Shown here one piece after another: positions 1 through 7,423 of a DNA stretch of 14,533 bases; position 1 is the first letter of the stretch, and each line of letters opens with the position of its first letter. The stretch covers positions 1 through 14,533 of the forward strand of contig JBFSVS010000021.1 in the NCBI GenBank assembly GCA_041263285.1, written 5' to 3'. The notes beneath the pieces were generated by a model. The model worked only from the letters and a program-made list of their open reading frames with translations. It did no database searches and was not told where the DNA came from. A program made the position numbers and the translations under genes. The stretch is from Acidiparvus fluvialis. GTDB taxonomy: Bacteria; Acidobacteriota; Holophagae; Holophagales; Holophagaceae.

Positions 1-7
1 GTCCCTA

Positions 8-1252
8 ATGGTGACGTCTTTGGCCTCTTTCTTTCCGGTCGCCCTCTTGAAGGCGCAGGCTTGCTCTCCCTGGCGATCCCTGCAGCAACAAGACCAATTA
101 GCCTGGGCTTCGATGCCCTTCCCCACCCTTCGGGATGAAGACTGGAAATACTTTGACTTACGCCCTCTGCAAGAGGCGATGTATACCCTTCCTTCCTCCA
201 TTCAAGCTCCGCTCTCTTCTCAGGTTGAACCCACCGTACTTCGCCTTTACTGGAATCAGGGTCAACTCCAACCACCGATCATCATTCCTCAAGGCATTAC
301 GTTACGTCCCCTTGCCCCCGTAGTTCGTTCTTCATCTCGTTTAGATCAAGATTATTTTTTTCGAATGAATCAAGCTTTCTTTCCTGAGGCCTACGAATTG
401 CGAGTTCAAAAGAATTTTCAAGGCAAAGAGCCTATTTATCTAGAAAATATTCTCGAAGGATCTACTCAAAACGTAGCTTTGGCTTTTTCGCGTCTTCATA
501 TCGTAGTGGAATCAGGGGCTGAAGTACAAATTGTTGAGCGCTTCAACGGTTCCGGCAGATATCATTTTATTTCAGTTGTGACGGTTGAAATTGAAAAAGA
601 AGCACGAATGAACTTTGAACGCCTTCATTTCGATTCCTCCGAGTCATTTCATTTCTCCTACCTTCAAGCTAAAGTCGGACGGGAGTCTTATTTAGGGGTT
701 CGCACAGTGGGCCTTGGATCTCGACTTCGCCGTGATATCCCTGATATCTGCTTAGACGAAGCAGCGAGCCTTGGGCTGGATGGCTTGTGTTTATTAACGG
801 ACGAGCAAGTCGGTGATACCCACAGTTTTATTCACCATGCACATCCTCGTGCTCAGTCCCGTCAACTTCATAAATGTATTGCCCAGGATCATAGCAAAGG
901 AATTTTTAATGGGCAGATTTTAGTAGCACTCAATGCACAACAAACAGATGCCCAACAACAGAGTCGAAACTTAATTTTGGGTGATCATGCAAGTATTGAC
1001 ACTAAACCTCAACTTGAAATCTATGCCGACGATGTGAAATGTGCTCATGGCGCTACTATTGGTCAACTCGATCCTGACGAATTATTTTATCTTCAAAGCC
1101 GGGGTTTTTCTGAGTCGGCCGCAAAAGGGCTCCTCCTTTTTGCTTTTGCTTCTGATCTCTTGGAGCGGATTCAAGTCCCCACGCTTCAAAGGGTCCTTAA
1201 GCAAGAAATTATTAATCGACTTCATGTCGGTAGCCTAGGGGAACTCTCGTGA
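8..1252 (+). CDS. sufD: SufD, Fe-S cluster assembly scaffold subunit
   Basis: This is the SufD component of the cytosolic SufBCD complex, on which Fe-S clusters are built with ATP hydrolysis by SufC. At 414 residues it has the usual family length. The N-terminal third is helical and variable (WKYFDLRPL around 46-54). The beta-helix core follows, and the C-terminal part is strongly conserved: HHAHPRAQSRQLHK (276-289), KGIFNGQILV (297-306) and the DDVKCAHGAT signature (341-350). C345 and H347 of this signature correspond to the conserved Cys/His region at the SufB-SufD interface. The start is taken as ATG at 8, in a TAATG junction with an upstream stop at 6-8, as expected if sufC precedes it. 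The frame is open to the left edge, so an earlier start cannot be excluded. The stop overlaps the sufS start by 4 bases. Identity to SufD rather than SufB rests on size and the C-terminal motif. Confidence 0.93.
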   Translation: MVTSLASFFPVALLKAQACSPWRSLQQQDQLAWASMPFPTLRDEDWKYFDLRPLQEAMYTLPSSIQAPLSSQVEPTVLRLYWNQGQLQPPIIIPQGITLRPLAPVVRSSSRLDQDYFFRMNQAFFPEAYELRVQKNFQGKEPIYLENILEGSTQNVALAFSRLHIVVESGAEVQIVERFNGSGRYHFISVVTVEIEKEARMNFERLHFDSSESFHFSYLQAKVGRESYLGVRTVGLGSRLRRDIPDICLDEAASLGLDGLCLLTDEQVGDTHSFIHHAHPRAQSRQLHKCIAQDHSKGIFNGQILVALNAQQTDAQQQSRNLILGDHASIDTKPQLEIYADDVKCAHGATIGQLDPDELFYLQSRGFSESAAKGLLLFAFASDLLERIQVPTLQRVLKQEIINRLHVGSLGELS

Positions 1253-2478
1253 CCTACTCTGTGAGTGATATCCGAAAAGATTTTCCTCTTCTCGATCGAC
1301 CTTTCCATGAAAAGCCTCTTTATTACTTAGACAGTGCGGTCAGTGGGCAAATGCCTAGCTCCGTGAGTGAACGTATGCGCCAATACGAGATGTACGAACA
1401 TACCAATGTACATCGTGGAGTCTCAACTCTCAGTCAACAAGCGACTGATCACTTTGAAAAAGCTAGGGATACCGTAGCTCGGTTTCTCAAGGCGTCTTCG
1501 TCCAAAGAAATCATCTGGACACGTGGAACAACGGAAGCAATCAATCTCGTCGCTCAAACGTGGGGCCGCCAAAATATCCAAGCAGGGGATACGATCTGTC
1601 TGACTGAAATGGAACATCATGCCAATATTGTCCCTTGGCAGATGCTCTCTCAATCTGTTGGCGCCCACCTTGCGGTAATTCCTGTCAGTGATCGAGGCGA
1701 ACTTCGTCTCGACGAACTCTCAAAAGTGCTCTCACCCAAGACCAAAGTCTTGGCCTTGACGCATGTCAGCAATGTTCTAGGTACCATTAATCCGATCAAA
1801 AAAATTATTACCGAGGCTAAAAAGCAGATTCCCTCTTTGATGGTCCTAGTGGACGGTGCACAAGCCGTTGCTCATCTCCCTGTGGATGTTCAAGATCTCG
1901 GCGCCGATTTTTATACCTTCAGTGGACATAAACTCTCTGGTCCTACCGGTATTGGAGTCCTTTACGGTCGCAAAGCCCTCTTAGATGCAATGCCTCCATG
2001 GCATGGAGGTGGGAACATGATTCTCTCCGTCACGTGGGATAGGACCACCTATATCGAGGCCCCTGGAAAATTTGAAGCCGGAACACCTCCGATCGCCGCC
2101 GCTATCGGCTTAGGAGAAGCTATTGAATATCTTTCCAAATTCAATCCTCAAGACGTGCATGCTCACGAGCAACACCTACTTCGACGAGCTTCTGAAGGTT
2201 TAAAGAAAATACCGGGTCTTCGCATCCTCGGAGAATCTTCCGACAAAGTCAGTGTGATCTCTTTTGTGGTGGACGGAGTACACCCCCATGATCTTGGAAC
2301 TTTACTCGATCATGAGGGCATCGTGATCCGTGCCGGACATCATTGCGCCCAACCTTTAATGGATCGATTTCAGGTGCCAGCAACGACACGAGCCTCGATC
2401 GCTTATTACAACAATGAATCCGATGTCGATGCGCTCATCCAAGCGACTCAGAAATCTGTGGAGATGTTCCATGGCTGA
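1249..2478 (+). CDS. sufS: SufS, group II cysteine desulfurase
   Basis: This PLP enzyme converts L-cysteine to alanine and holds the sulfur as a persulfide for Fe-S assembly. It has 409 residues, normal for the family. Visible landmarks are TRGTTEAINL (91-100), H123/H124 in MEHHANIVPW, D202 in VDGAQA (PLP ring contact), the Schiff-base lysine K228 in TFSGHKLSGPTG, and the catalytic C366 in RAGHHCAQP. The segment HPHD (345-348) places H347 nineteen residues before C366. From family knowledge, this is the histidine that takes part in zinc-ligand exchange with SufU in Bacillus-type SufS; E. coli SufS has a different residue there. It therefore marks this enzyme as SufU-dependent, which agrees with the next gene. 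The start is GTG at 1249, sharing GTGA with the sufD stop, with an AGGGG ribosome binding site about 9 bases upstream. Confidence 0.95.
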   Translation: MTYSVSDIRKDFPLLDRPFHEKPLYYLDSAVSGQMPSSVSERMRQYEMYEHTNVHRGVSTLSQQATDHFEKARDTVARFLKASSSKEIIWTRGTTEAINLVAQTWGRQNIQAGDTICLTEMEHHANIVPWQMLSQSVGAHLAVIPVSDRGELRLDELSKVLSPKTKVLALTHVSNVLGTINPIKKIITEAKKQIPSLMVLVDGAQAVAHLPVDVQDLGADFYTFSGHKLSGPTGIGVLYGRKALLDAMPPWHGGGNMILSVTWDRTTYIEAPGKFEAGTPPIAAAIGLGEAIEYLSKFNPQDVHAHEQHLLRRASEGLKKIPGLRILGESSDKVSVISFVVDGVHPHDLGTLLDHEGIVIRAGHHCAQPLMDRFQVPATTRASIAYYNNESDVDALIQATQKSVEMFHG

Positions 2479-2917
2479 TCCAAGGGAACTTTATCAACAG
2501 GTCATTCTAGAACATAATAAAAAGCCTCGTAATTTTGGCAAAATCCATAGTTGTACCCATCAAGCGGAAGGCCACAACCCCCTCTGCGGCGATCAACTCT
2601 ATCTCACCTTGATAGTCCAAGAAGGCATCATCGAAGATATTCAATTTGAAGGCCGAGGATGCGCTATTGATGTCTCGAGTGCCTCTCTCATGACCACAGC
2701 GGTCAAAGGGAAGACCGTTCAAGATGCTTTAAAACTCATCCAAGCCTTTCGAGCTTTAGTTCGAGGTGAATGGAATCCGGCGGCACATGGAGATCTCGGG
2801 AAACTAGTGGTCTTTCAAGGGGTCAAAAATTTACCTGTACGTGTCAAATGCGCTGTCCTCCCTTGGGCCACCCTTCAAAGTGCGCTTGATGGTTCTCCCA
2901 TTGCTTCCACGGAGTAA
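2471..2917 (+). CDS. sufU: SufU, zinc-dependent sulfur acceptor for SufS
   Basis: This 148-residue protein has the IscU/SufU fold. SufU takes persulfide sulfur from SufS and passes it to the SufBCD scaffold, using a bound zinc ion. The ligand set is intact: C39 and D41 in NPLCGDQ, C64 in GRGCAID, and C127 in VRVKCAVLPW. The spacing (25 residues, then 63 with an insertion of about 20 residues before the last Cys) follows Bacillus SufU rather than IscU, and the LPPVK chaperone motif of IscU is absent. I chose ATG at 2471 over an in-frame ATG at 2414. MADPRELYQQVILEH is the family N-terminus, and GGAG at 2460-2463 sits 7 bases upstream. It overlaps the end of sufS by 8 bases, so translation is probably coupled. 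The GCAID context, where GC-x-IS is common, is a small deviation. Confidence 0.93.
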   Translation: MADPRELYQQVILEHNKKPRNFGKIHSCTHQAEGHNPLCGDQLYLTLIVQEGIIEDIQFEGRGCAIDVSSASLMTTAVKGKTVQDALKLIQAFRALVRGEWNPAAHGDLGKLVVFQGVKNLPVRVKCAVLPWATLQSALDGSPIASTE

Positions 2918-2919
2918 CT

Positions 2920-3474
2920 GTGCCAAAAATTGCAGAAATCGAATATACCCCCAACCCCAATGCCGTTAAGTTTCTCTTGAAAGAGAGTATCGCGAAGGGA
3001 TTTCCTAAAAACTTTGCTTCGGTTGAAGTGGCTGCGTCTGATCCTCTGGCCAAAAGTTTATTTGAGGTGGGTCATGTTCTGTCAATTTACATGCAGGATA
3101 AATGGATCACCGTTACAAAGGATGACCACACCACCTGGACCGACCTCTTACCCAAACTCGCGGCCCCCATCCGTTCTTTCCAAGTCACCGATACGCCCAT
3201 CGACGCCCCTCCCTCTCGGGTCGCAAGCGATCTTTATGATCCCAATGATCCGATTCTTCAGAAGGTCCAAGCGGTCCTAAACGAAACGATTTTGCCCGCC
3301 TTAGCCTCCGACGGAGGTGGCCTTGAGGTTATAGGACGACATGAAAAGCAGATCCTCATACGCTATCAAGGCGCTTGTGGGACCTGCCCCAGCAGTCTGA
3401 CGGGCACCCTCGCGGCGATTGAAAATCTCATCCATCAAAAAATTGACCCGGAGTTGACCGTCGTCTCGGTCTGA
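2920..3474 (+). CDS. nfu: NFU1-type Fe-S cluster carrier (Nfu_N + NifU C-terminal domain)
   Basis: This is a 184-residue Fe-S carrier that would accept a cluster from the SUF scaffold and deliver it to target enzymes. The N-terminal domain (about 4-90) opens with YTPNPNAVKFLL, the hallmark of the Nfu_N domain found in mitochondrial NFU1. The C-terminal NifU-like domain (about 110-184) has LASDGGGLEV and the cluster-binding CxxC, C153-G-T-C156. This domain order differs from enteric NfuA, whose N-terminal domain is a degenerate A-type fold. The GTG start at 2920 lies 2 bases after the sufU stop, with GGAG at 2911-2914 serving as its ribosome binding site. It is the last gene of the SUF operon. 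A short inverted repeat GACCG/CGGTC (3456-3460 and 3467-3471) spans its last codons, with a T-rich stretch shortly after, which is at most a weak terminator. Confidence 0.92.
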   Translation: MPKIAEIEYTPNPNAVKFLLKESIAKGFPKNFASVEVAASDPLAKSLFEVGHVLSIYMQDKWITVTKDDHTTWTDLLPKLAAPIRSFQVTDTPIDAPPSRVASDLYDPNDPILQKVQAVLNETILPALASDGGGLEVIGRHEKQILIRYQGACGTCPSSLTGTLAAIENLIHQKIDPELTVVSV

Positions 3475-3601
3475 ACTTCTCTTTTTCCCTTGGTTTTTTG
3501 GCTAATCGTGGGCAAACTAATAGTTCTGCCGGAGAGTCTGTGCCGGGATTCCAGCCCCCCAAAAGGAAACGGGGAGGCAACTAAAAGAAGAGGTGGACTG
3601 C
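3475..3601 (+). promoter_or_regulatory. rpsA 5' leader with a GC-rich hairpin
   Basis: This 127-base non-coding stretch separates the SUF operon from rpsA. A hairpin can form from GCCCCCC (3554-3560) and GGGGAGGC (3571-3578). It has seven pairs with one bulged A and a ten-base A-rich loop containing GGA. It ends about a dozen bases before the rpsA ribosome binding site AGGTGG (3591-3596), close enough to influence ribosome entry. A TAATAG hexamer at 3518-3523 could be a -10 element, but I see no good -35 partner. In E. coli, S1 represses its own translation through leader structure. Whether this leader does the same is inference. Confidence 0.4.
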
Positions 3602-5362
3602 ATGTCCAAACTACTCAATACCATTAAAGGCAAGGCCCCTAAAAAGATGGGTAACCTTACCGTGCTTGACGGTTCTCTACTCGAGGACCACACCCCAGAA
3701 ACGAATGAGTTTCTTGAGGCCCTCTCGGGTGAAGCCCGGGGCCTTCGTGAAGACCAACTCGTCACCGGTCACGTGGTGGATATTCGTGGCAAAGATGTCA
3801 TCATTGACGTCGGTTACAAAGGGACGGGCACCGTTAACCTGGATGAATTCAATAATCCTGACGGTACTAACACCCTCGCCGTAGGCGATGTGGTGGAAGT
3901 CCTCTTGGAACATCTAGAAGATGCTAACGGCAACGTTCGTATCTCCAAAGAACGTGCTTCCAAGATGAAAGTCTGGGATGAAGTTGAAAAAGCTTTCAAG
4001 GAAAACATGACTGTCACTGGTACCGTGGTCGAAAAAGTCAAAGGGGGCCTCAGCGTGGATATCGGTATCCGCGCCTTCTTACCCGGATCTCAAGTCGATA
4101 CCAAGCCGGTTCGTAATTTAGATCCCTATTTGGGTAAACAATTCGACATGAAAGTCATTAAAGTCAACCGACGACGCGGCAATATCGTCTTGTCCCGTAA
4201 AGTTTTTATGGAAACCATCAACGCCACACTTAAGGGAGAGACCCTTCTCACCCTCGAGGAAGGCAAACTGGTTGAAGGTATTGTAAAAAATATTACTGAA
4301 TACGGCGCTTTTGTAGATCTAGGTGGAATTGATGGGCTCTTACATGTCACCGACATGTCATGGGGCCGTCTTAATAATCCAGGAGAAATGTTCCAAATCG
4401 GAGACAAGGTTGAAGTCGCTATCTTGAAATACGATAAGGAAACCGAACGCGTCTCTTTGGGATATAAACAAAAATTCCCTGATCCTTGGCTCTCCGTGCA
4501 AGATCGATATCAAGTTAATGCCACCGTCAAAGGAAAGATCGTCTCCATTACGGATTACGGCGCCTTTGTGGAACTCGAACCAGGTATTGAAGGACTAGTC
4601 CATGTCTCCGAAATGTCTTGGACTAAGAAGATCAAATCAGCCAAGGGTATGGTAAATCTAGGCGATCAAGTGGAAGCCGTGATTCTAGGTATCGATTTCG
4701 ATAATCGCCGTATTAGCCTTGGTATGAAACAAATTACCACTAATCCTTGGCTTGAATTAGCTGAGAAATATAAACCTGGCATGTCTGTGACGGGAACCGT
4801 TCGCAACATTACTGAATTTGGTGCTTTTGTGGAGCTAGAAGAGGGCATTGATGGTCTCGTGCATGTCTCAGATTTTTCCTGGACAAAGAAGATCAAGCAT
4901 CCGGGTGAAGTTGTCAAAAAGGGAGACAGTCTCACGGCCCAAGTTCTAAGTCTCGACCCCGAGGCACAACGGTTAAGTTTGGGTGTAAAACAACTCGAAC
5001 CCAATGTTTGGGAAATCTTCTTCAATGCTCATCATGTAGGCGATGTTCTAACGGCTCCCATCGTCCGTCTCACGGACTTTGGTGCCTTTATCGATCTCGG
5101 TTCGGGTATAGAAGGGTTGGTCCACGTGACCGAGCTATCGGAGAATTCCGTTCAGGATATCAATACTGAATTCCAAATCGGTCAAGAACTCACGATGAAG
5201 ATTGTAAAACTTGACCCTGAAGAACATCGCATTGGTCTCTCCGTCAAACAGATGAAAGAGGGTAGTACTTCTTCCCCAACGGAAGATGAAAATGCGAAGT
5301 TAAGACTTGAACCCTTCAAGAAACCAACACTTGGAGATGCGTTCAAAGAACTCGACCTCTAA
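3602..5362 (+). CDS. rpsA: 30S ribosomal protein S1
   Basis: S1 binds mRNA on the small ribosomal subunit and helps unfold leaders and initiate translation. The 586-residue product contains six S1 (OB-fold) domains, at about 51-117, 136-200, 220-290, 305-376, 392-464 and 478-550. Domains 3-6 carry the repeated pattern T(E/D)(Y/F)GAF(V/I)(D/E)L ... GL(V/L)HV(S/T). Domains 1 and 2 are more divergent, as usual, with GIRAFLPGSQVD (155-166) in domain 2. The roughly 50-residue N-terminal extension before domain 1 is lysine-rich and then acidic, and the C-terminal tail ends in KPTLGDAFKELDL. I start at ATG 3602 because AGGTGG lies 5 bases upstream; an in-frame GTG at 3593 would put the start inside that site. 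The gene is monocistronic by appearance, with its own leader and terminator, and no cmk gene is beside it. Confidence 0.96.
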   Translation: MSKLLNTIKGKAPKKMGNLTVLDGSLLEDHTPETNEFLEALSGEARGLREDQLVTGHVVDIRGKDVIIDVGYKGTGTVNLDEFNNPDGTNTLAVGDVVEVLLEHLEDANGNVRISKERASKMKVWDEVEKAFKENMTVTGTVVEKVKGGLSVDIGIRAFLPGSQVDTKPVRNLDPYLGKQFDMKVIKVNRRRGNIVLSRKVFMETINATLKGETLLTLEEGKLVEGIVKNITEYGAFVDLGGIDGLLHVTDMSWGRLNNPGEMFQIGDKVEVAILKYDKETERVSLGYKQKFPDPWLSVQDRYQVNATVKGKIVSITDYGAFVELEPGIEGLVHVSEMSWTKKIKSAKGMVNLGDQVEAVILGIDFDNRRISLGMKQITTNPWLELAEKYKPGMSVTGTVRNITEFGAFVELEEGIDGLVHVSDFSWTKKIKHPGEVVKKGDSLTAQVLSLDPEAQRLSLGVKQLEPNVWEIFFNAHHVGDVLTAPIVRLTDFGAFIDLGSGIEGLVHVTELSENSVQDINTEFQIGQELTMKIVKLDPEEHRIGLSVKQMKEGSTSSPTEDENAKLRLEPFKKPTLGDAFKELDL

Positions 5363-5381
5363 TCCGGTGGTTTTTCTCCTC

Positions 5382-5411
5382 AAAAAGAGGCCCTCGCGGC
5401 CTCTTTTTTTT
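5382..5411 (+). terminator. Rho-independent terminator of rpsA
   Basis: This is a perfect 11-bp stem, AAAAAGAGGCC (5382-5392) paired with GGCCTCTTTTT (5398-5408). The loop is CTCGC, and the T run continues to 5411. It starts 19 bases after the rpsA stop. The A run on the left side means it could also work on the opposite strand. Confidence 0.93.
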
Positions 5412-5417
5412 AAACTC

Positions 5418-5423
5418 TATAAT
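5418..5423 (+). promoter_or_regulatory. Candidate -10 element for the DinB-like gene
   Basis: A perfect TATAAT lies 7 bases after the rpsA terminator and 29 bases before the GTG start at 5453. The bases 16-18 upstream fall in the terminator stem and give no recognisable -35. This is therefore a half-site call. Confidence 0.35.
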
Positions 5424-5452
5424 AGTAATGAGCAGACCGAGATCTTCGTACC

Positions 5453-5944
5453 GTGCAACCACAACAAATACAAAAAAAGATTCTGTATTCACTCGCCTCC
5501 TATGAACGTATTCTGCAAGGGTCTTCAGAGGAAGCCTTCACTTGCCCCCCTGAATCAGGAGGATGGTCGCGCAGTCAAGTCTTTAGTCACGTTCTAGGAG
5601 TTCACGGATGGATTTTGGCCAGGATAGAAGCATGGCCCACAAAGACCCATGAGCAGACTAAGTCTCAATCTTTAATTGTGTACTTAATTTTTTTCTTTGG
5701 CACTTTGGGACCCAAGAAGATTAAAGCGCCCAAGGTAGTTCAAGATGAGGTCCGTATACTATCTAAGGAAGAAGCATCCGAACTTCTAGATAAGTTCAAA
5801 ATGCAACTCAATAAAGTAACACCTCTTCTAGACTTGATTCCTTCGAATCGAGGCTGGGATCATCCGATGATGGGGTTTCTGACTATTAATCAATGGTACC
5901 AACTAATCGAGATACACAGCCGACATCACGAAAAACAACTATAA
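5453..5944 (+). CDS. DinB/DUF1569-like four-helix metal-binding protein
   Basis: This small protein of 163 residues has the look of the DinB superfamily, four-helix bundles that usually bind a divalent metal through three histidines. The N-terminal part has GGWSRSQVFSHVLGVHGW (36-53), giving H46 and H51. The C-terminus has MMGFLTINQWYQLIEIHSRHHEKQL, giving H155, H158 and H159; this 'hP..G.lt..qW..l...H.rHH..Q' pattern is typical of DUF1569 members. The most plausible triad is H46, H155 and H159. Family members include thiol transferases and stress proteins, but no substrate can be read here. GTG at 5453 is the only sensible start, since the frame has a stop at 5429-5431. No clear ribosome binding site is present. 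It stops right after HHEKQL, a few residues earlier than many relatives. It is convergent with the next gene, with 15 bases between their ends. Confidence 0.75.
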   Translation: MQPQQIQKKILYSLASYERILQGSSEEAFTCPPESGGWSRSQVFSHVLGVHGWILARIEAWPTKTHEQTKSQSLIVYLIFFFGTLGPKKIKAPKVVQDEVRILSKEEASELLDKFKMQLNKVTPLLDLIPSNRGWDHPMMGFLTINQWYQLIEIHSRHHEKQL

Positions 5945-5959
5945 CTAACCTTTTACAAC

Positions 5960-6163
5960 CTAAAAGCGAATTGGATTCCTCGGGAAGAAGTACATAAGCC
6001 ACCCCAACAATAGCCCAATCCCAATAAGTCCGAACCAGTATTTGATAATACTTTTTTTGGTACGTTCAAAGCGCTGCGTCGGAGTTAGAAGTCCCATGAT
6101 CATAGCGATACCTGTACCCATGATGATGAAATGAAGCAGGTGAGAAGAAAAAAAATTGGTCAT
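5960..6163 (-). CDS. Small two-helix membrane protein downstream of clpX
   Basis: This is a 67-residue hypothetical protein that I do not recognise as a named family. It is predicted to have two membrane segments, at about 8-27 (HLLHFIIMGTGIAMIMGLLT) and 42-60 (YWFGLIGIGLLLGWLMYFF). They are joined by a strongly basic loop (QRFERTKKSIIK) that should face the cytoplasm. It looks real rather than a chance frame. Its ATG lies only 3 bases after the clpX stop, AGGATAAGG overlapping that stop forms a good ribosome binding site, and the composition is that of a membrane protein throughout. It is the last gene of the greA-clpX series. A role as a ClpX partner or substrate is possible but not shown by the sequence. 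Confidence 0.7.
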   Translation of the reverse strand: MTNFFSSHLLHFIIMGTGIAMIMGLLTPTQRFERTKKSIIKYWFGLIGIGLLLGWLMYFFPRNPIRF

Positions 6164-6166
6164 GCC

Positions 6167-7411
6167 TTATCCTGCAACAGAAATAGAATCGGGAGGGAGC
6201 CCGAGGACCATTTCAACGTGCTTGCGAGTGATACGTAAAGGTTCTTTTTTTTCTCGAGCTTTAGAAGGTAATTCATACATAGGCTCTAAAAGAATTTGCT
6301 CTAAGAGCGAACGAAGACCTCGAGCTCCTAGCTTGCGAGCCATCGCTTGATGGGCAATCGCTTCGAGGGCGCCTTCTTCGAAGCTTAATTCAACATCATC
6401 CATGTCCAAAAGTTTGATAAATTGTTTCGTAATTGCATTCTTAGGCTGAGTCAAAATACGCACAAGGGCCTCGCGATCGAGCGCTTCCAGTGTTGCAACC
6501 ACAGGTAAACGGCCTACTAACTCAGGAATAAGACCAAACTTAATAATATCTTCGGGCTCGACGAGGGGCAGGAAATCTTCGAGCGACTCTTTGGAACTAG
6601 GGGTGGATCCAAAGCCAACGGCTTTCGCTCGAATACGTTGTTTAATGGTGTCTTCAATACCACCAAAAGCTCCTCCGCAAATGAAGAGAATATTGCTGGT
6701 ATCCACTTGAATAAATTCTTGATGAGGATGTTTACGTCCCCCCTGTGGAGGAACATTGGCTACCGTCCCCTCAATAAGTTTGAGGAGAGCCTGCTGAACA
6801 CCCTCGCCACTCACGTCTCGGGTAATCGATGGGTTCTCGCTTTTTCGGCCTACTTTATCAATTTCATCGATAAAAACAATGCCTTTTTGGGCACGGTCAA
6901 TATCATAGTTTGCCGCTTGGAGTAATTTGGTAAGAATGTTCTCCACATCCTCTCCCACATAACCTGCTTCCGTCAGAGTGGTTGCATCAGCCATCGCGAG
7001 CGGCACATCTAATATTCGGGCAAGGGTTTGTGCTAATAGAGTTTTACCGGTTCCGGTAGGTCCAATGAGTAAGATGTTAGATTTTGCCAATTCAACGGCA
7101 TTCACTGAAGTTTTGAGAGGGTTGAGGATGCGTTTATAGTGGTTGTAAACCGCTACCGAGAGACGTTTCTTGGCGCTTTCTTGACCAATCACGTATTCAT
7201 CAAGATAAGCTTTAATTTCTTTAGGTCGTGCGAGTTTGGCCTCATGTTTCACCGGTATCTTTTCGGCTCGAGACATCTTGATTTGAAGTTGACCTGCCTC
7301 AATGCACTCATCACAGATGAACGCCTCGGGTCCTGCAAGAAGTTGGGCCACCTCAGTATCGGGTTTCCCGCAGAAAGAACATGTTTGATTTCTTTTAGAT
7401 GACTTGGTCAT
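6167..7411 (-). CDS. clpX: ClpX, AAA+ unfoldase of the ClpXP protease
   Basis: ClpX is a hexameric ATP-driven unfoldase that recognises tagged proteins and feeds them to ClpP. It has 414 residues, normal length. The N-terminal C4 zinc-binding domain is complete (C11, C14, C33, C36). The AAA+ core shows Walker A GPTGTGKT (117-124), the pore loop GYVG (150-153), Walker B VFIDEID (179-185), the RKH loop (226-228), the arginine finger region in ELVGRLPV (297-304) and sensor II GARGLR (362-367). The ClpP-docking loop reads VGF (265-267) in place of the common IGF and should still bind ClpP. Start ATG is at 7411, with GAGGT a few bases upstream. Unlike the common tig-clpP-clpX order, it follows greA by 12 bases here, and clpP is not in the window. 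Confidence 0.97.
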   Translation of the reverse strand: MTKSSKRNQTCSFCGKPDTEVAQLLAGPEAFICDECIEAGQLQIKMSRAEKIPVKHEAKLARPKEIKAYLDEYVIGQESAKKRLSVAVYNHYKRILNPLKTSVNAVELAKSNILLIGPTGTGKTLLAQTLARILDVPLAMADATTLTEAGYVGEDVENILTKLLQAANYDIDRAQKGIVFIDEIDKVGRKSENPSITRDVSGEGVQQALLKLIEGTVANVPPQGGRKHPHQEFIQVDTSNILFICGGAFGGIEDTIKQRIRAKAVGFGSTPSSKESLEDFLPLVEPEDIIKFGLIPELVGRLPVVATLEALDREALVRILTQPKNAITKQFIKLLDMDDVELSFEEGALEAIAHQAMARKLGARGLRSLLEQILLEPMYELPSKAREKKEPLRITRKHVEMVLGLPPDSISVAG

Positions 7412-7423
7412 GGTGACCTCAGT

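Noticed and set aside
3456..3500. GACCG/CGGTC hairpin followed by T-rich sequence at the end of nfu
   Set aside because: The stem is only 5 bp and the T stretch begins about 10 bases later, so it does not qualify as an intrinsic terminator.
4666..5025. 119-residue open frame on the minus strand inside rpsA
   Set aside because: It is antisense to conserved S1 domains 4-5 and has a low-complexity Ser/Pro/Arg-rich composition typical of a shadow frame. Its start has no ribosome binding site.
4270..5110. Repeated similar DNA segments within rpsA
   Set aside because: They are explained by the tandem S1 domains at protein level and are not a separate repeat element.
5307..5597. 96-residue frame bridging the rpsA end and the DinB-like gene
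   Set aside because: It runs through the rpsA terminator and lies in another frame of two genes with recognisable products. It has no domain features.
5950..5966. CTTTTA/TAAAAG inverted repeat between the convergent DinB-like gene and the small membrane gene
   Set aside because: The stem is only 6 AT-rich pairs with no T run on either strand, which is too weak to call a terminator.
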